DNA of 33,833 bases, taken from NCBI GenBank assembly GCA_027972325.1, contig JAPMOS010000290.1, forward strand, positions 1-33,833, read 5' to 3'. Made by a program: the position numbers and the translations under genes. This DNA is from Paratrimastix pyriformis (lineage: Eukaryota > Preaxostyla > Paratrimastigidae). The notes under the pieces were generated by a model that saw only the letters and a list, made by a program, of their open reading frames with translations, ran no database searches and was not told the DNA's origin. Below, piece after piece: positions 25,964-33,833 of this stretch (the first letter of the stretch is position 1; the number at the start of each line of letters is the position of its first letter).

Positions 25964-27566
25964 ATGGACATCGACCAGCTGATCACTTGTATTGAAACGG
26001 CGTTTGCACGGCAGGCGACAAAAATCGTGGAGGAGATAAGGGAGCATGAAAAAAAAGCGGCTGAAAGACATGACGAGCTCGTTCTGTTGTTGAATAGGCT
26101 CACGCCCGAAGAGTGTAAAAGCTCAGGCAGGCACTGTCTGCCAAGGTTTGCTCATCGCAGACCGCTTCCAGTTTGTTGCACTGCTGCGCACTTAGGCAAA
26201 GTACCTCCTCGGTGTTGCCTGGCCGGACAATGAGAAGCCGCACGGCGCCCGGCCTCCGCGTACCGTGCCGTTTGGGCCGATCGGCGAGGCTGACATTGAC
26301 GATGCCCTCGCCCAGGCCCAGAGGATCATCCCGCGGGTCACCCGGCAGCTGGTTGCCGTCGAGTTGACAGCAGTCGTCCGTGGAAACCCGGCCTCCCTGC
26401 GCACGCCATGGAGTCCCACAGAGATTCATTGAATCTCCATCCCTCCTCCTCCTCCTCCTCCATCCCCCCCAAAAAAAAAAATTTAGGTAAACAACTGGAG
26501 GACCGGCATCCTGTCGAAGGAGCGCACCGGCGAAGAAAACAAGACCTTCGATGCCTTTCTGGAGAAGATGACGCCCTCCACGTGCATCCCAGCAGGCGAG
26601 GCCGCCAACTTCCGTGGGGCCAAGCTCGGCGAAGCAGGTTGCCCGCCAGGTGTGGTGGTCTGCGCACACAAGCGATCGGTCAATAACCTCTTCCATTCGA
26701 CAAATAGATCGCTGGGCTGGTGAAGCTGTTCAAGGATGACGCAGATGTTCCGTTAAAGCGGACATCGCGCGCGCGGTCGCTCTCAAAGCGACTGCAACAA
26801 CGACCACGGGAGAGCAAGAGCAGACCAGCGCTTTGCCGCAGCCTCAACTTGTGGCATGGGCTCGGGAAGTCCTTGCAGACAAGGAGCTTGGCCGTCGTCT
26901 GGGCCAATACCTGGCGGGCCACCAGCCAGTCGTTGCTCCGAAGGCCGCTGCGAAGGCCGCTGCGAAGGCCGCGAAGGCCGCTGCGGGGAAGACCCGTTCG
27001 GCCGAGAAGGAAACAGATGGCGATCCCCAGTCACAGAAGAAGCCGCGCCTGGAAGTTGGCGTTGCCGACCTGTGCGATGCGCTGAAAAAGCGCAGCGGTT
27101 TGATCGAGCAGGCCCAGCAGCAGCCCGGGAGCCAGGCCGGCCAGATGCAGCAGCAGCAGCCCCAGATGCAGCAGCAGCAGCCCCAGATGCAGCAGCAGCA
27201 GCCCCAGATGCAGCAGCAGCAGCCCCAGATGCAGCAGCAGCAGCCCCAGATGCAGCAGCAGCAGCCCCAGATGCAACAGCAGCAGCAGCAGCAGCCCCAG
27301 ATGCAGCAGCCCCAGATGCAGCAGCCCCAGATGCAGCAGCCCCAGATGCAGCAGCCCCAGATGCAGCAGCCCCAGATGCAGCAGCCCAGATGCAGCAGCC
27401 CCAGATGCTGCAGCCCCAGATGCAGCAGCAGCAGCCCTGGAGCCAGGCCGGCCAGACGATGCAGGGTCCCGGCCAGATGCGTGGAATGCCGGTGCCGCTC
27501 GGGTTCCTGTTGCCAACCGGGCTGTTCCGTTGCCACCGGGCTTCGTTCAACGAAGGTGAAAAGTGA
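25964..27566 (+). CDS. Unrecognised gene with Gln/Met-rich repeat, next to the transposase
   Basis: Four exons fit: 25964-26114 (MDIDQLITCIETAFARQATK, HDELVLLLNRLTPEE), 26161-26375 (RFQFVALLRT, YLLGVAWPDNEKPHG, EADIDDALAQAQRIIPRVTR), 26487-26657 (NNWRTGILSKERTG, TFDAFLEKMTPSTC) and 26708-27566 (AGLVKLFKDDADV, ADIARAVALKATATT, VADLCDALKKRSGLIEQAQ, then PQMQQ repeats). Introns are 46, 111 and 50 nt with donors GTAAAAG, GTCCGT and GTCTGC. About 465 codons. Three irregularities: an in-frame TAG at 26193, a one-base shift near 26750, and a shift at 27385 where one repeat has CCC instead of CCCC. Function unknown. Gene order suggests it could be the accessory gene of the neighbouring transposon, but nothing in the protein proves it. 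Confidence 0.55.
27106..27440. repeat. Coding repeat (CAG)n CCCCAGATG
   Basis: Units of CAGCAGCAGCCCCAGATG (QQQPQM) followed by CAGCCCCAGATG units, about 15 in all, producing a Gln/Met/Pro low-complexity tract. All three frames stay open across it, a typical repeat effect. Loss of one C at 27385-27387 switches the frame. Confidence 0.88.
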
Positions 27567-27634
27567 AGACCGCATGGGTGATTTCGTTCTTTCTCGTGTT
27601 CCCTTTTACGAGCCCACGGGCTCGGTTTCCGGAA

Positions 27635-27815
27635 TATGAGAAGGAGAGAAGAGGGGCAAGGGGAGGGGCAAGGGGAGGGACGAGAGGAGGGGCGAGGGGA
27701 GGGGCGAGAGGAGGGGCGAGGGAGGCGAGAGGAGGGCGAGAGGAGGGCGAGGGAGGGGCGAGGGAGGGGCGAGGGGAGGGGCGAGGGAGGGGAGGGGCGA
27801 GGGAGGGCGGCGAGG
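27635..27815. repeat. Polypurine GGGGCGAGGGA array in the 3' region
   Basis: Tandem GAGGGGCGAG / GAGGGAGGGGCGA units, downstream of the stop at 27566 and upstream of the polyadenylation signal, thus probably in the 3' UTR. Confidence 0.8.
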
Positions 27816-27956
27816 AGCCGGACCTTTGTCGGTGGTCGGAGCATCCCTGCCTGTGCGCGATCCGTTGTCGGACGCATCGCGGGCTGGGGCCGTTCTGGAG
27901 TGAGAAAGTGAGTGAGTTTTCGGAGTGTCTAGACATTTTGATTAAAATATTTTTTA

Positions 27957-27962
27957 AATAAA
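27957..27962 (+). terminator. Polyadenylation signal AATAAA
   Basis: AATAAA in an AT-rich patch (ATTAAAATATTTTTTAAATA) about 390 bases after the stop codon of the Gln/Met-rich gene and 100 bases before the transposase ATG. Confidence 0.6.
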
Positions 27963-28062
27963 AGAAAATCAAAACCAAAAACAAACAAAAACATGAGGTC
28001 CCACCCGTGTCAAAAAAAAAAAAAATCCGGCGGATGGGTATATTCCCCTGGCTGGTTGGACT

Positions 28063-28171
28063 ATGATATTTTCTTTCCTGAATGGAAGAAAATTCGTCTG
28101 CAACCGTTGTGGGAAGCAATTTGCCCATTCCGCTCTTCACGCACATGAACGAGCTCACAAGCACTGCCGCG
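28063..28171 (+). CDS. Transposase exon 1: C2H2-type zinc finger
   Basis: MIFSFLNGRKFVCNRCGKQF, then SALHAHERAHKHC. Cys13, Cys16, His28 and His32 (or Cys35) form a C2H2-type DNA-binding finger, as at the N-terminus of Plavaka proteins. Intron 1 (28172-28241) has donor GTATCA and acceptor CCCAACAG. Confidence 0.65.
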
Positions 28172-28241
28172 GTATCAAACTCAGCAAAGGGACAGTGGAA
28201 TGGAAAAATCGACCCTGTCCCGGTGACACCACACCCAACAG

Positions 28242-28736
28242 AATCGTTCCCCTCACCGCCATCACTCGAATCAGCAGGCAAACCAACGGCAACGGCACCG
28301 CCACCAACCTTACCCGCAGAGACAGATCAGACCGACATTGATCAGAAGGAAGCAGCAGCAGCCGAGGACGCGGCCGCCGAGGACGCGGCCGCCGAGGACG
28401 CCGCCGCCGAGGACGCTGAAGCCGAAGGAGCAGAGAGCGACGCTGATCAGTCGGAGAGCGACGGCAAGTCAATGCTGGTGCGTCCTCCCCCCCCCCCCCC
28501 CCCCCCCCCCATCACCCCCATCACCCCCCCCCCCATCACCCCCCCCCCCCCATCACCCCCATCACCCATCCACACTTGTTTCCAACCAGGGGTCTGCCTC
28601 GGAAGATGAGGCCACACCTGGCGAGCCCTCGGTCCCTGTCCAAGAGGCCCAATCGGAGTTGGAGGCACAACAGGCCGTCCGGGAGGCCGCCTGGGCTAAA
28701 ATCAAGCCTCGAGTAGAGGCCATCCAAGACCCAGCG
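28242..28736 (+). CDS. Transposase exons 2-3: acidic linker
   Basis: Pro-rich start, repeated AAAEDAAAED, DADQSESDGKSML, then across a 112-nt intron (28478-28589, containing C runs) SASEDEATPGEPSVPVQEAQ to KIKPRVEAIQDPA. Both sides of the intron are acidic and in phase, supporting the splice. Donor of the next intron is GTCTGTGG. Confidence 0.6.
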
Positions 28737-29001
28737 GTCTGTGGGTGGTGAAGGGCGTGATCAATAATGACCCATTAAAATCCCGTCCATTCACTCCAGT
28801 ATGGATATTGGGTCAACGCCGAGACCCACTTGGTCCTAAAGACCCTCTGCGGGCCGCGTGGCCGCTCGCAATACACGGAGGCACAGAAACACACAATACA
28901 CAAAGTGATCAAGTCCGTGTGCCTCCACAACACCCCCCCCCCCCCCCCCCCCCCACCCCCAGTCCCCCACCCCAGTCCCCCCACCCCGGCATCACACCTC
29001 C

Positions 29002-29132
29002 GTGCATCACACCTCCGTGCATCACACCTCCGTGCATCACACCTCCGTGCATCACACCTCCGTGCATCACACCTCCGTGCATCACACCTCCGTGCATCAC
29101 ACCTCCGTGCACACCTCCGTGCATCACACTCC
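29002..29132. repeat. 15-bp tandem repeat inside a transposase intron
   Basis: About nine CATCACACCTCCGTG units, preceded by a long C run, occupying the intron 28919-29137. The one near 29110 lacks three bases. Frames through it (HHTSV repeats) are artefacts. Confidence 0.9.
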
Positions 29133-29523
29133 GGCAGGTTCATCCAAAATGGCAACAAGATCCCGTCTTGGGCAACGTTCGAGAAAATTGCAGACCTTTG
29201 GGCGGCTCCACTGGCCCCACGGCCGATCGCACCGGGTAGTATGGCGCTGTTGAGGCCGGACACCGTCCTGTTGAAAGTGGAAGATCACATTCAGGCGGCC
29301 ATCCACGACACCAAGAAGCGCCCCTACATTCTCAACACAATCCCAATGATGGCCCCACCATGTATTCCACCAACTATGGGTACCTGGCCCAAGCCCGCAG
29401 TATTCGCCTCCAAGGTGCATGGAGTTTGCAATGGGTGAGGTCGAGATCAACAACGCCCCCAAGAGCCAGCTTTCTTCCACGATTTTCTTGAAGCTGAAAA
29501 GAATGTGCTGAAGGTTTGTCCCT

Positions 29524-29738
29524 GGTGATGATGACCGGGGTGATGATGACTGGGTGGTGATGATGATGATGACTGGGTGGTGATGATGATGATGACTGGG
29601 TGGTGATGATGACTGGGTGATGATGACTGGGTGGTGATGATGACTGGGTGGTGATGATGACTGGGTGGTGATGATGACTGGGTGGTGATGATGACTGGGT
29701 GGTGATGATGACTGGGTGGTGATGATGACTGGGTGGCA
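29524..29738. repeat. TGATGATGACTGGGTGG tandem repeat inside a transposase intron
   Basis: About a dozen 15- to 18-bp units in the intron 29514-29753. Confidence 0.9.
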
Positions 29739-30062
29739 GTGAGGAGGGCGCAGACCCGTGACGGGGTCTTGGCCATCGTGGCGGTCGGATCGTCCATGTC
29801 GTCGGCGCTCAGCACACGGCGTGGCATGTCGCTGGAGGAAAGGGGAAAACGGCAGATGGGTGATGTGATCGGAGATGCTGATGGATCATTCATGCACACA
29901 CACCCCACCACCCCCCCACACCACACCCCACACCCCACACCCACACCCACACAGGTTGGACCCGGGCGGTATATCCTCCCAAAAGACATCGGGAGGACGT
30001 TCGGAGTCATCCGCAGATTCTTTGCAGGGTGAGCCCCAGCCGGTGGTGAACCCATCCCCAAG

Positions 30063-30402
30063 CTGCTTGGTATGCGGAAGTGGCCGAAATGGCATGGTGC
30101 CCACGCCCCAACCTGTGCCTATCTCCCGCAAGCCGTTCGGTTCGTTCCTGTGACCCGGCTCACCCACAGTTCGACTGAAACCCTCGAGTGGCTCAAACCC
30201 AGTGGTGCAGTGACCTTCAACCCACAGAGGAAGAGCGCAGACAACCTGGTCCCAGTTCGGCCGGCAGACCTTCCGTGCTACGCTCGCCTTGATGCCGATG
30301 CCAAACAGCGTGCGGTGGGTGCCCCGACGTCATTGTGCCCTTCACGATCTTCTTGGATGAGACCCGCAAACACGACGGCCACAAAACAGGTGGCTTGCAA
30401 AC
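30063..30402 (+). CDS. Transposase exons 9-10: zinc knuckle and first catalytic Asp
   Basis: CLVCGSGRNGMVPTPQPVP, a 35-nt intron (30135-30169), then TLEWLKPSGAVTF, ADLPCYARLDADAKQRAVGA and, after a missing base in the C run at 30322-30325, DVIVPFTIFLDETRKHDGHK. In related transposases the Asp of this strand (F/L-D) is the first DDE residue and is followed by a Gly-Gly-Leu segment, here TGGLQT. Confidence 0.6.
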
Positions 30403-30444
30403 GTCTGTCTGATCATTTTCAAATGTCTCAGCTCTTTCGTCAAG

Positions 30445-31205
30445 CTCCTTCATGGGCCTTCCATCCCTTCCAAAAGACCAACGACATTCGCCCTCGGCAA
30501 ACTATATGATGGGCGTCACAGACAAAGAAGACGCGATGGCCTTTGCGCGGCGGCTTGTCCACGTCTGCGCCCGAGTCAACCCGTTCACGCTTGTCCTGGA
30601 AGGCCGACAGGTCTGCCCGTGGGTGGGGATGCGTGCGTGTGTCGTAAAGAAGGAAAGGAGTAACGGGAAAAGTGTGTCGTGAACGAGCGAATGAGCGCAC
30701 AGACATTGAACCATACTACAAACATTCGCCCTCTCCTCTTTCCACATCATAGATCAAAGTGCAGCCGGTCCTCTTCGGGTGGAAAGGAGACGGCCACGCG
30801 CTACCGATGGTCTTGCCATGTACAGGCCCCACATCCACAAGTTGGTGCCCCCGCTGCTGCACGAATGCCCACGAATTCCAGGGCATCCCACTCATGGCGA
30901 CGCGGAGCAAAAAGGAAACGAAAATGCTCGGCGAAGCGGCAAAGGAGACAGACCAAGCAAAGAGGCCGAGACTCGAGCCTGATCTTCCTGAGCCAGTTCC
31001 TGAGCCTGCTCGGGCGCTTGACATCTTCCTGACGAAGGAGCAGACAATTCCCGGAGTCGAGATCCAGCCCATGAAGACGAACAGTGAGATGAGGGCCTCA
31101 GCAACGGCGGCAGCCCGAGACGGCGAGGCACGTCAAGGAGTGCTCCCTTCGGCTGTGGACAACCCCTTGCTCATGGCAGTGTGTGATTTGAGCTTCCTCC
31201 CTCCG
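30445..31205 (+). CDS. Transposase exons 11-12: core with second Asp and CPRCC knuckle
   Basis: FMGLPSLPKDQRHSPSANYM, ARRLVHVCARVNPFTLVLEG, intron 30611-30752 (GTCTGC to CATCATAG), then IKVQPVLFGWKGDGHALPMV and STSWCPRCCTNAHEFQG. The succession of LP-K-R-SP, a VE/LEG-then-hydrophobic strand with GD, and a Cys knuckle before F-x-G is diagnostic of the Tnp2/Plavaka group. A long linker rich in Pro/Glu follows. Confidence 0.65.
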
Positions 31206-31451
31206 GTGATCCGCTCCATCTTTTCAAGGTCAGGGTTTCGACCACCCACCAACCCTTTCAAAATTCCAGATGGGGCTCTTCAAGAAGCTCATGGCACAGA
31301 CCAAGGAAGAACTGACACCCTCGAGTTCGCCCGGCTGGTCTGTGCCCGCCTCCTCTCGGGGATCCCGCTAAGCAGTCGCTGGTCGCCTGGAAGGGAGAAA
31401 GATGAGCAAGTGGGCCAGAAGTCACATGCCTCCTCTTCCTCCTCGTCTTAG

Positions 31452-32133
31452 GAAGCAGCTTGGCTTGATGCCCGCGCATGGAAGGGCTACCCGCACGGTC
31501 GACCCGATTGTTTGGCGCACTGTGGCTCTTTTGATGGGAAGGACTATGTCAGCGTGCTGAAACAGATGCCCATCATGTCTGTGACAACCCGGGGTGGCGG
31601 CGTGGGGTGGCGTGGTGGTGGCGTGGTGGCAGACCAGGTGGGGAGATCCGGCCGGGTCGAGCAGAGCCAGCCGAGCGGGTGGGGCCTCGAGAAAGAGGCC
31701 TAAGTGAAGATGAGACAGAAAGACAGAAACGTTCGTCAATCAAACGAAAATGGGTTTTTTTTGGGTGGCAGCGGTCGAGGCCTCATCCGTCCGCTGAGGA
31801 TGGAGCAATGGACAAGGCCGCAGCCTTCTACGAGCGCGTCCTTCAGCCCATCACCTGGGCCGAGCTGTCCGACCCAAAGTCGGCTTTTGTATCAAAGCCT
31901 GGAGGCGCTGTTTCGTGTCCTTGTGGTCGACAGCGCTGGAAAAGTGCCAAACTCCACAATCTCCGCCGACACTTCCTCCAAGTCTGTGCGAGAACGTTCT
32001 CCCTCGTCTGGTGTATATCCCACACAGGATATGATGCTTCGTGGATCGATCCAAGAGTTCGACTGTGAGGCGGAGGAGCACATGCATGCCGGCATCCGCG
32101 AGGACTACAGGCACACCCGCAAACAGACCGCGA
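31452..32133 (+). CDS. Transposase exons 14-16: late core with putative catalytic Glu
   Basis: AAWLDARAWKGYPHGRPDC and SFDGKDYVSVLKQM (compare the conserved GDDSKALMKV of Plavaka), then AAFYERVLQPITWAELSDP, KSAKLHNLRRHFLQ, a 46-nt intron (31982-32027), and DMMLRGSIQEFDCEAEEHMH with REDYRHTRKQTA. The position of E-x-x-H after a short Gly-Ser loop matches the third catalytic residue region of the family. Confidence 0.6.
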
Positions 32134-32788
32134 GTGCAGGCATCGCCAAGCGCGAGCAGATTCGGCAGGCTCTTCAATGGGCTCCCGCGGGTTGGCGGAG
32201 ACTCTTTCGAGGTTCCCGCATCTTGCAGTCCCTTACGGCGCCACAGAGGTCTGCGCACCGTGCAACCATGTCATGATGGGGAAAGTGTGGCCGGATGGTG
32301 AGGGTAGGTTGGGAAGTGCGTGATAGTGGTGGGTGGAGGGGTGAACTCACAGACCGTGGCGGCTGCGAAAGCCTGCCAGCGAAGTCCTCGTCATCATCCC
32401 CGTCTCCGTCTCCATCACACACACAGGTCAAGCACCGGCAACTGGGCAGCGTCTGGAGGAAGAAGACAGAGGTGGAGAACGCCGATCAGAAGCTGGAGCT
32501 CATCGCCGCGCGCGGGCAAGTGCGGGATCGTGGCAACAGGGTGTGATGGGCTCAGATCACCACTATATCATGCTCGATGACCCCATGATGATGGCCCTGT
32601 TTGATGGATCAGTCTGTCCCCGCCACCACCACCACCACCACACCACCGCCACGCTTTCCTGTAGGTCTTCTATCTTCGGTTGATTGACGTTCTGCTCCCG
32701 AGTTCCGCCACCACGGACCGAAAGCCGGCTTGTGGTCCGCCAGTTCCTTCGCCTGGAGGACTCGAACGCAAGCGGTTGACTTGCCAAG

Positions 32789-33037
32789 TGGCCGTGGCCT
32801 CAATCTGCGGACGTTGGAAGACAAGAAATATTCAAAGAGGATCCGAACTTGAGAGCCATTCAAGTTTGCGCCGAGACTTTTCGGCAGATGACGCAGGCCC
32901 GCATGCAACATGATTGTGTGCATGCCCACTGCCGCTTTGTTCGCAAGGAGGGAAACTGCTTCGAAAAGCAACACAGCCGGGTGAATCTGTGGATTTTGCA
33001 ACCTCGCCGCTTGAGCCCCGGAGATTTCACGCAGTAA
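32789..33037 (+). CDS. Transposase terminal exon
   Basis: QEIFKEDPNLRAIQVCAETF, HDCVHAHCRFVRKEGNCFEK, VNLWILQPRRLSPGDFTQ, stop TAA at 33035-33037. The start is either 32789 (46-nt intron before it) or a little further in. No AATAAA is apparent in the next 200 bases. Confidence 0.5.
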   Translation, partial: WPWPQSADVGRQEIFKEDPNLRAIQVCAETFRQMTQARMQHDCVHAHCRFVRKEGNCFEKQHSRVNLWILQPRRLSPGDFTQ

Positions 33038-33240
33038 TGCTTGGCAAAAGATTCTGTCTGGTTGTGACTGTCTGTATAGCACGCCGAAAACAAGCGACAG
33101 ACCATCTTGGCCAGGCACGCATCACCCTGGTCAGGAGCAGGTGGGTGAGGAGGGCGGCCGCCGGCGACCTGTCGGATGCAGACAGGGGGAGTGGATGTGA
33201 GGGGGGTAGTTGTAGGCGATGTGAGATGCGTTTACGTACG
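33038..33240. other. Region 3' of the transposase
   Basis: No gene seen. Contains CTGTCTGGTTGTGACTGTCT around 33053. A right terminus of the transposon should lie here or within the following G-rich array, but I could not match it to a left terminus. Confidence 0.3.
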
Positions 33241-33618
33241 TCGATGTGGGTGGGTGGGTGGGGGTGGGGTGGATGTGGGAAGGGTGGGGGGTGGATGTGG
33301 GAAGGGGGTGGGTGGATGTGGGAAGGGGTGGATGTGGGAAGGGGGTGGGTGATGGGAAGGGGGGTGGATGGGAAGGGGGTGGATGTGGGAAGGTGGGAGG
33401 GGGGTGGGGTGGATGGGAAGGGGGTGGAAGGGGGGGTGGATGTGGGAAGGGGGTGGATGGGTGGGGGGTGGATGTGGGAAGGGGGGGTGGATGTGGGAAG
33501 GGTGGATGTGGAAGGGGGGGTGGATGTGGGAAGGGGGGGTGGATGGGAAGGGGGATGTGGGAAGGGGTGGATGGGAAGGGGGGTGGATGTGAAGGGGGTG
33601 GATGTGGAAGGGGAGGCA
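33241..33618. repeat. GGATGTGGGAAGGGGGT minisatellite
   Basis: About 370 bases of GGATGTGGGAAGGGG and GGATGGGAAGGGGG units of mixed length. It lies in the intron downstream (minus sense) of the exon at 33625-33742. Confidence 0.88.
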
Positions 33619-33624
33619 GCAGAC

Positions 33625-33742
33625 TCGAACAGCTCTGGGGGCAGTGGATGGCGAAGAGGCAGAACGAGTCCTGGGCGATGCGGTCGGGCAGTGGAAGCAC
33701 CACCGCAGAGCCAGGGCGCCCCAGTCCCCGCGCAGCGTCGAC
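33625..33742 (-). CDS. Exon of a partial minus-strand gene
   Basis: After acceptor GGGTGCCGCAG it reads VDAARGLGRPGSAVVLPLPD then RIAQDSFCLFAIHCPQSCS and ends in phase 1 at donor GTCTGCTGCC. The rest lies beyond the right edge and across the minisatellite. Family not recognised; the frame choice rests on composition and the donor. Confidence 0.35.
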
Positions 33743-33833
33743 CTGCGGCACCCAACCGTCACCCCGGATGTGGGAGGGTGGATGGGGTGGGTGGAGGAGG
33801 AGGGTGTGGGATGTGGGTGGAGGGTGGATGTGG

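Larger units (their letters stand above)
28063..33037 (+). mobile_element. DNA transposase gene, Plavaka/KDZ or Tnp2-like, about 20 exons
   Basis: Exons: 28063-28171, 28242-28477, 28590-28736, 28800-28918, 29138-29423, 29466-29513, 29754-29864, 29955-30028, 30063-30134, 30170-30402, 30445-30610, 30753-31205, 31270-31341, 31452-31576, 31780-31981, 32028-32133, 32169-32248, 32427-32519, 32665-32742, 32789-33037. Every junction keeps phase, giving about 1,019 codons ending TAA, a normal size for this family. Order: N-terminal C2H2 finger, acidic region, CLVCG knuckle, catalytic core with FLDET (first Asp, 30356) and KGDGHAL (second Asp, 30789), CPRCC knuckle, GKDYVSVLKQM, and a late helix with GSIQEFDCEAEEHMH carrying the likely catalytic Glu. 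These match the layout known for Plavaka and Tnp2 DDE transposases. One base is missing in a CCCC run at 30322-30325. The second-last intron end, the exon joins at 29424 and 31780, and the terminal inverted repeats are not certain. Confidence 0.65.

Noticed and set aside
26193-26195. TAG reassigned to an amino acid
   Set aside because: Only one in-frame TAG in a gene with other irregularities; other genes read without internal TAG once introns are removed.
28941-29137. CRISPR-like array of CATCACACCTCCGTG
   Set aside because: Head-to-tail units without spacers in a eukaryotic intron; an ordinary minisatellite.
31462-31560. Alternative frame KQLGLMPAHGRATRTVDPIV in transposase exon 14
   Set aside because: It could also be spliced in phase, but the other frame (LDARAWKGYPHGRPDC, GKDYVSVLKQM) matches the family pattern better.
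24592-33037. Retroelement, retrovirus-like or Polinton-type element in the right third
   Set aside because: No reverse transcriptase, integrase, protein-primed polymerase or capsid signature was recognised; the transposase motifs fit a plain DDE DNA transposon.

Overview
The window is nuclear DNA of an intron-bearing, GC-rich microbial eukaryote. Evidence: single-LRR exons, RING/TRAF-type zinc fingers, GT-AG introns whose phases join reading frames exactly, AATAAA signals, and no bacterial gene layout. I cannot name the species. Most bases are introns built of trinucleotide arrays (GAT/ATC), GGAGT pentamers, poly-G runs and polypurine tracts, and nearly all long open frames across these arrays are artefacts.

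Layout. (1) Positions 1-7785, minus strand: copy A of a large gene encoding RING finger, TRAF-type zinc fingers, coiled coil, then ribonuclease-inhibitor-type leucine-rich repeats (LRRs). Each LRR is one 84-nt phase-0 exon; the gene runs off the left edge. (2) 8.35-9.1 kb: weak minus-strand coding signal. (3) About 9.5-13.46 kb, plus strand: scattered exons of a probable armadillo/HEAT-type protein. (4) 13948-24513, minus strand: copy B of the RING-TRAF-LRR gene with seven LRR exons, colinear with copy A. (5) 24999-25860, minus: unrecognised gene with canonical introns. (6) 25964-27566, plus: unrecognised gene with a Gln/Met-rich repeat. (7) 28063-33037, plus: a DNA transposase gene of the Plavaka/KDZ or Tnp2-like group, which I could assemble from about 20 exons into roughly 1,019 codons. 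(8) One exon of another minus-strand gene at 33625-33742.

The most interesting system is the LRR exon array. The intact cassettes are almost identical in sequence except at the codons filling the x positions of LxxLxLxxN, the solvent-exposed concave face of an LRR solenoid. The cassette boundary falls inside that motif, every cassette is 84 nt and phase 0-0, and flanking introns are near-identical. A RING/TRAF front end with variable LRR cassettes suggests a ubiquitin-ligase-like receptor with diversifiable recognition (inference). Both copies carry frame-disturbing indels in the zinc-finger part, so either both are decaying or the assembly has small indel errors.

A second theme is splicing. 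Donors across unrelated genes here often begin GTCTGY or GTC(C/G)G rather than GTRAGT, and the transposase gene has several introns of only 34-51 nt.
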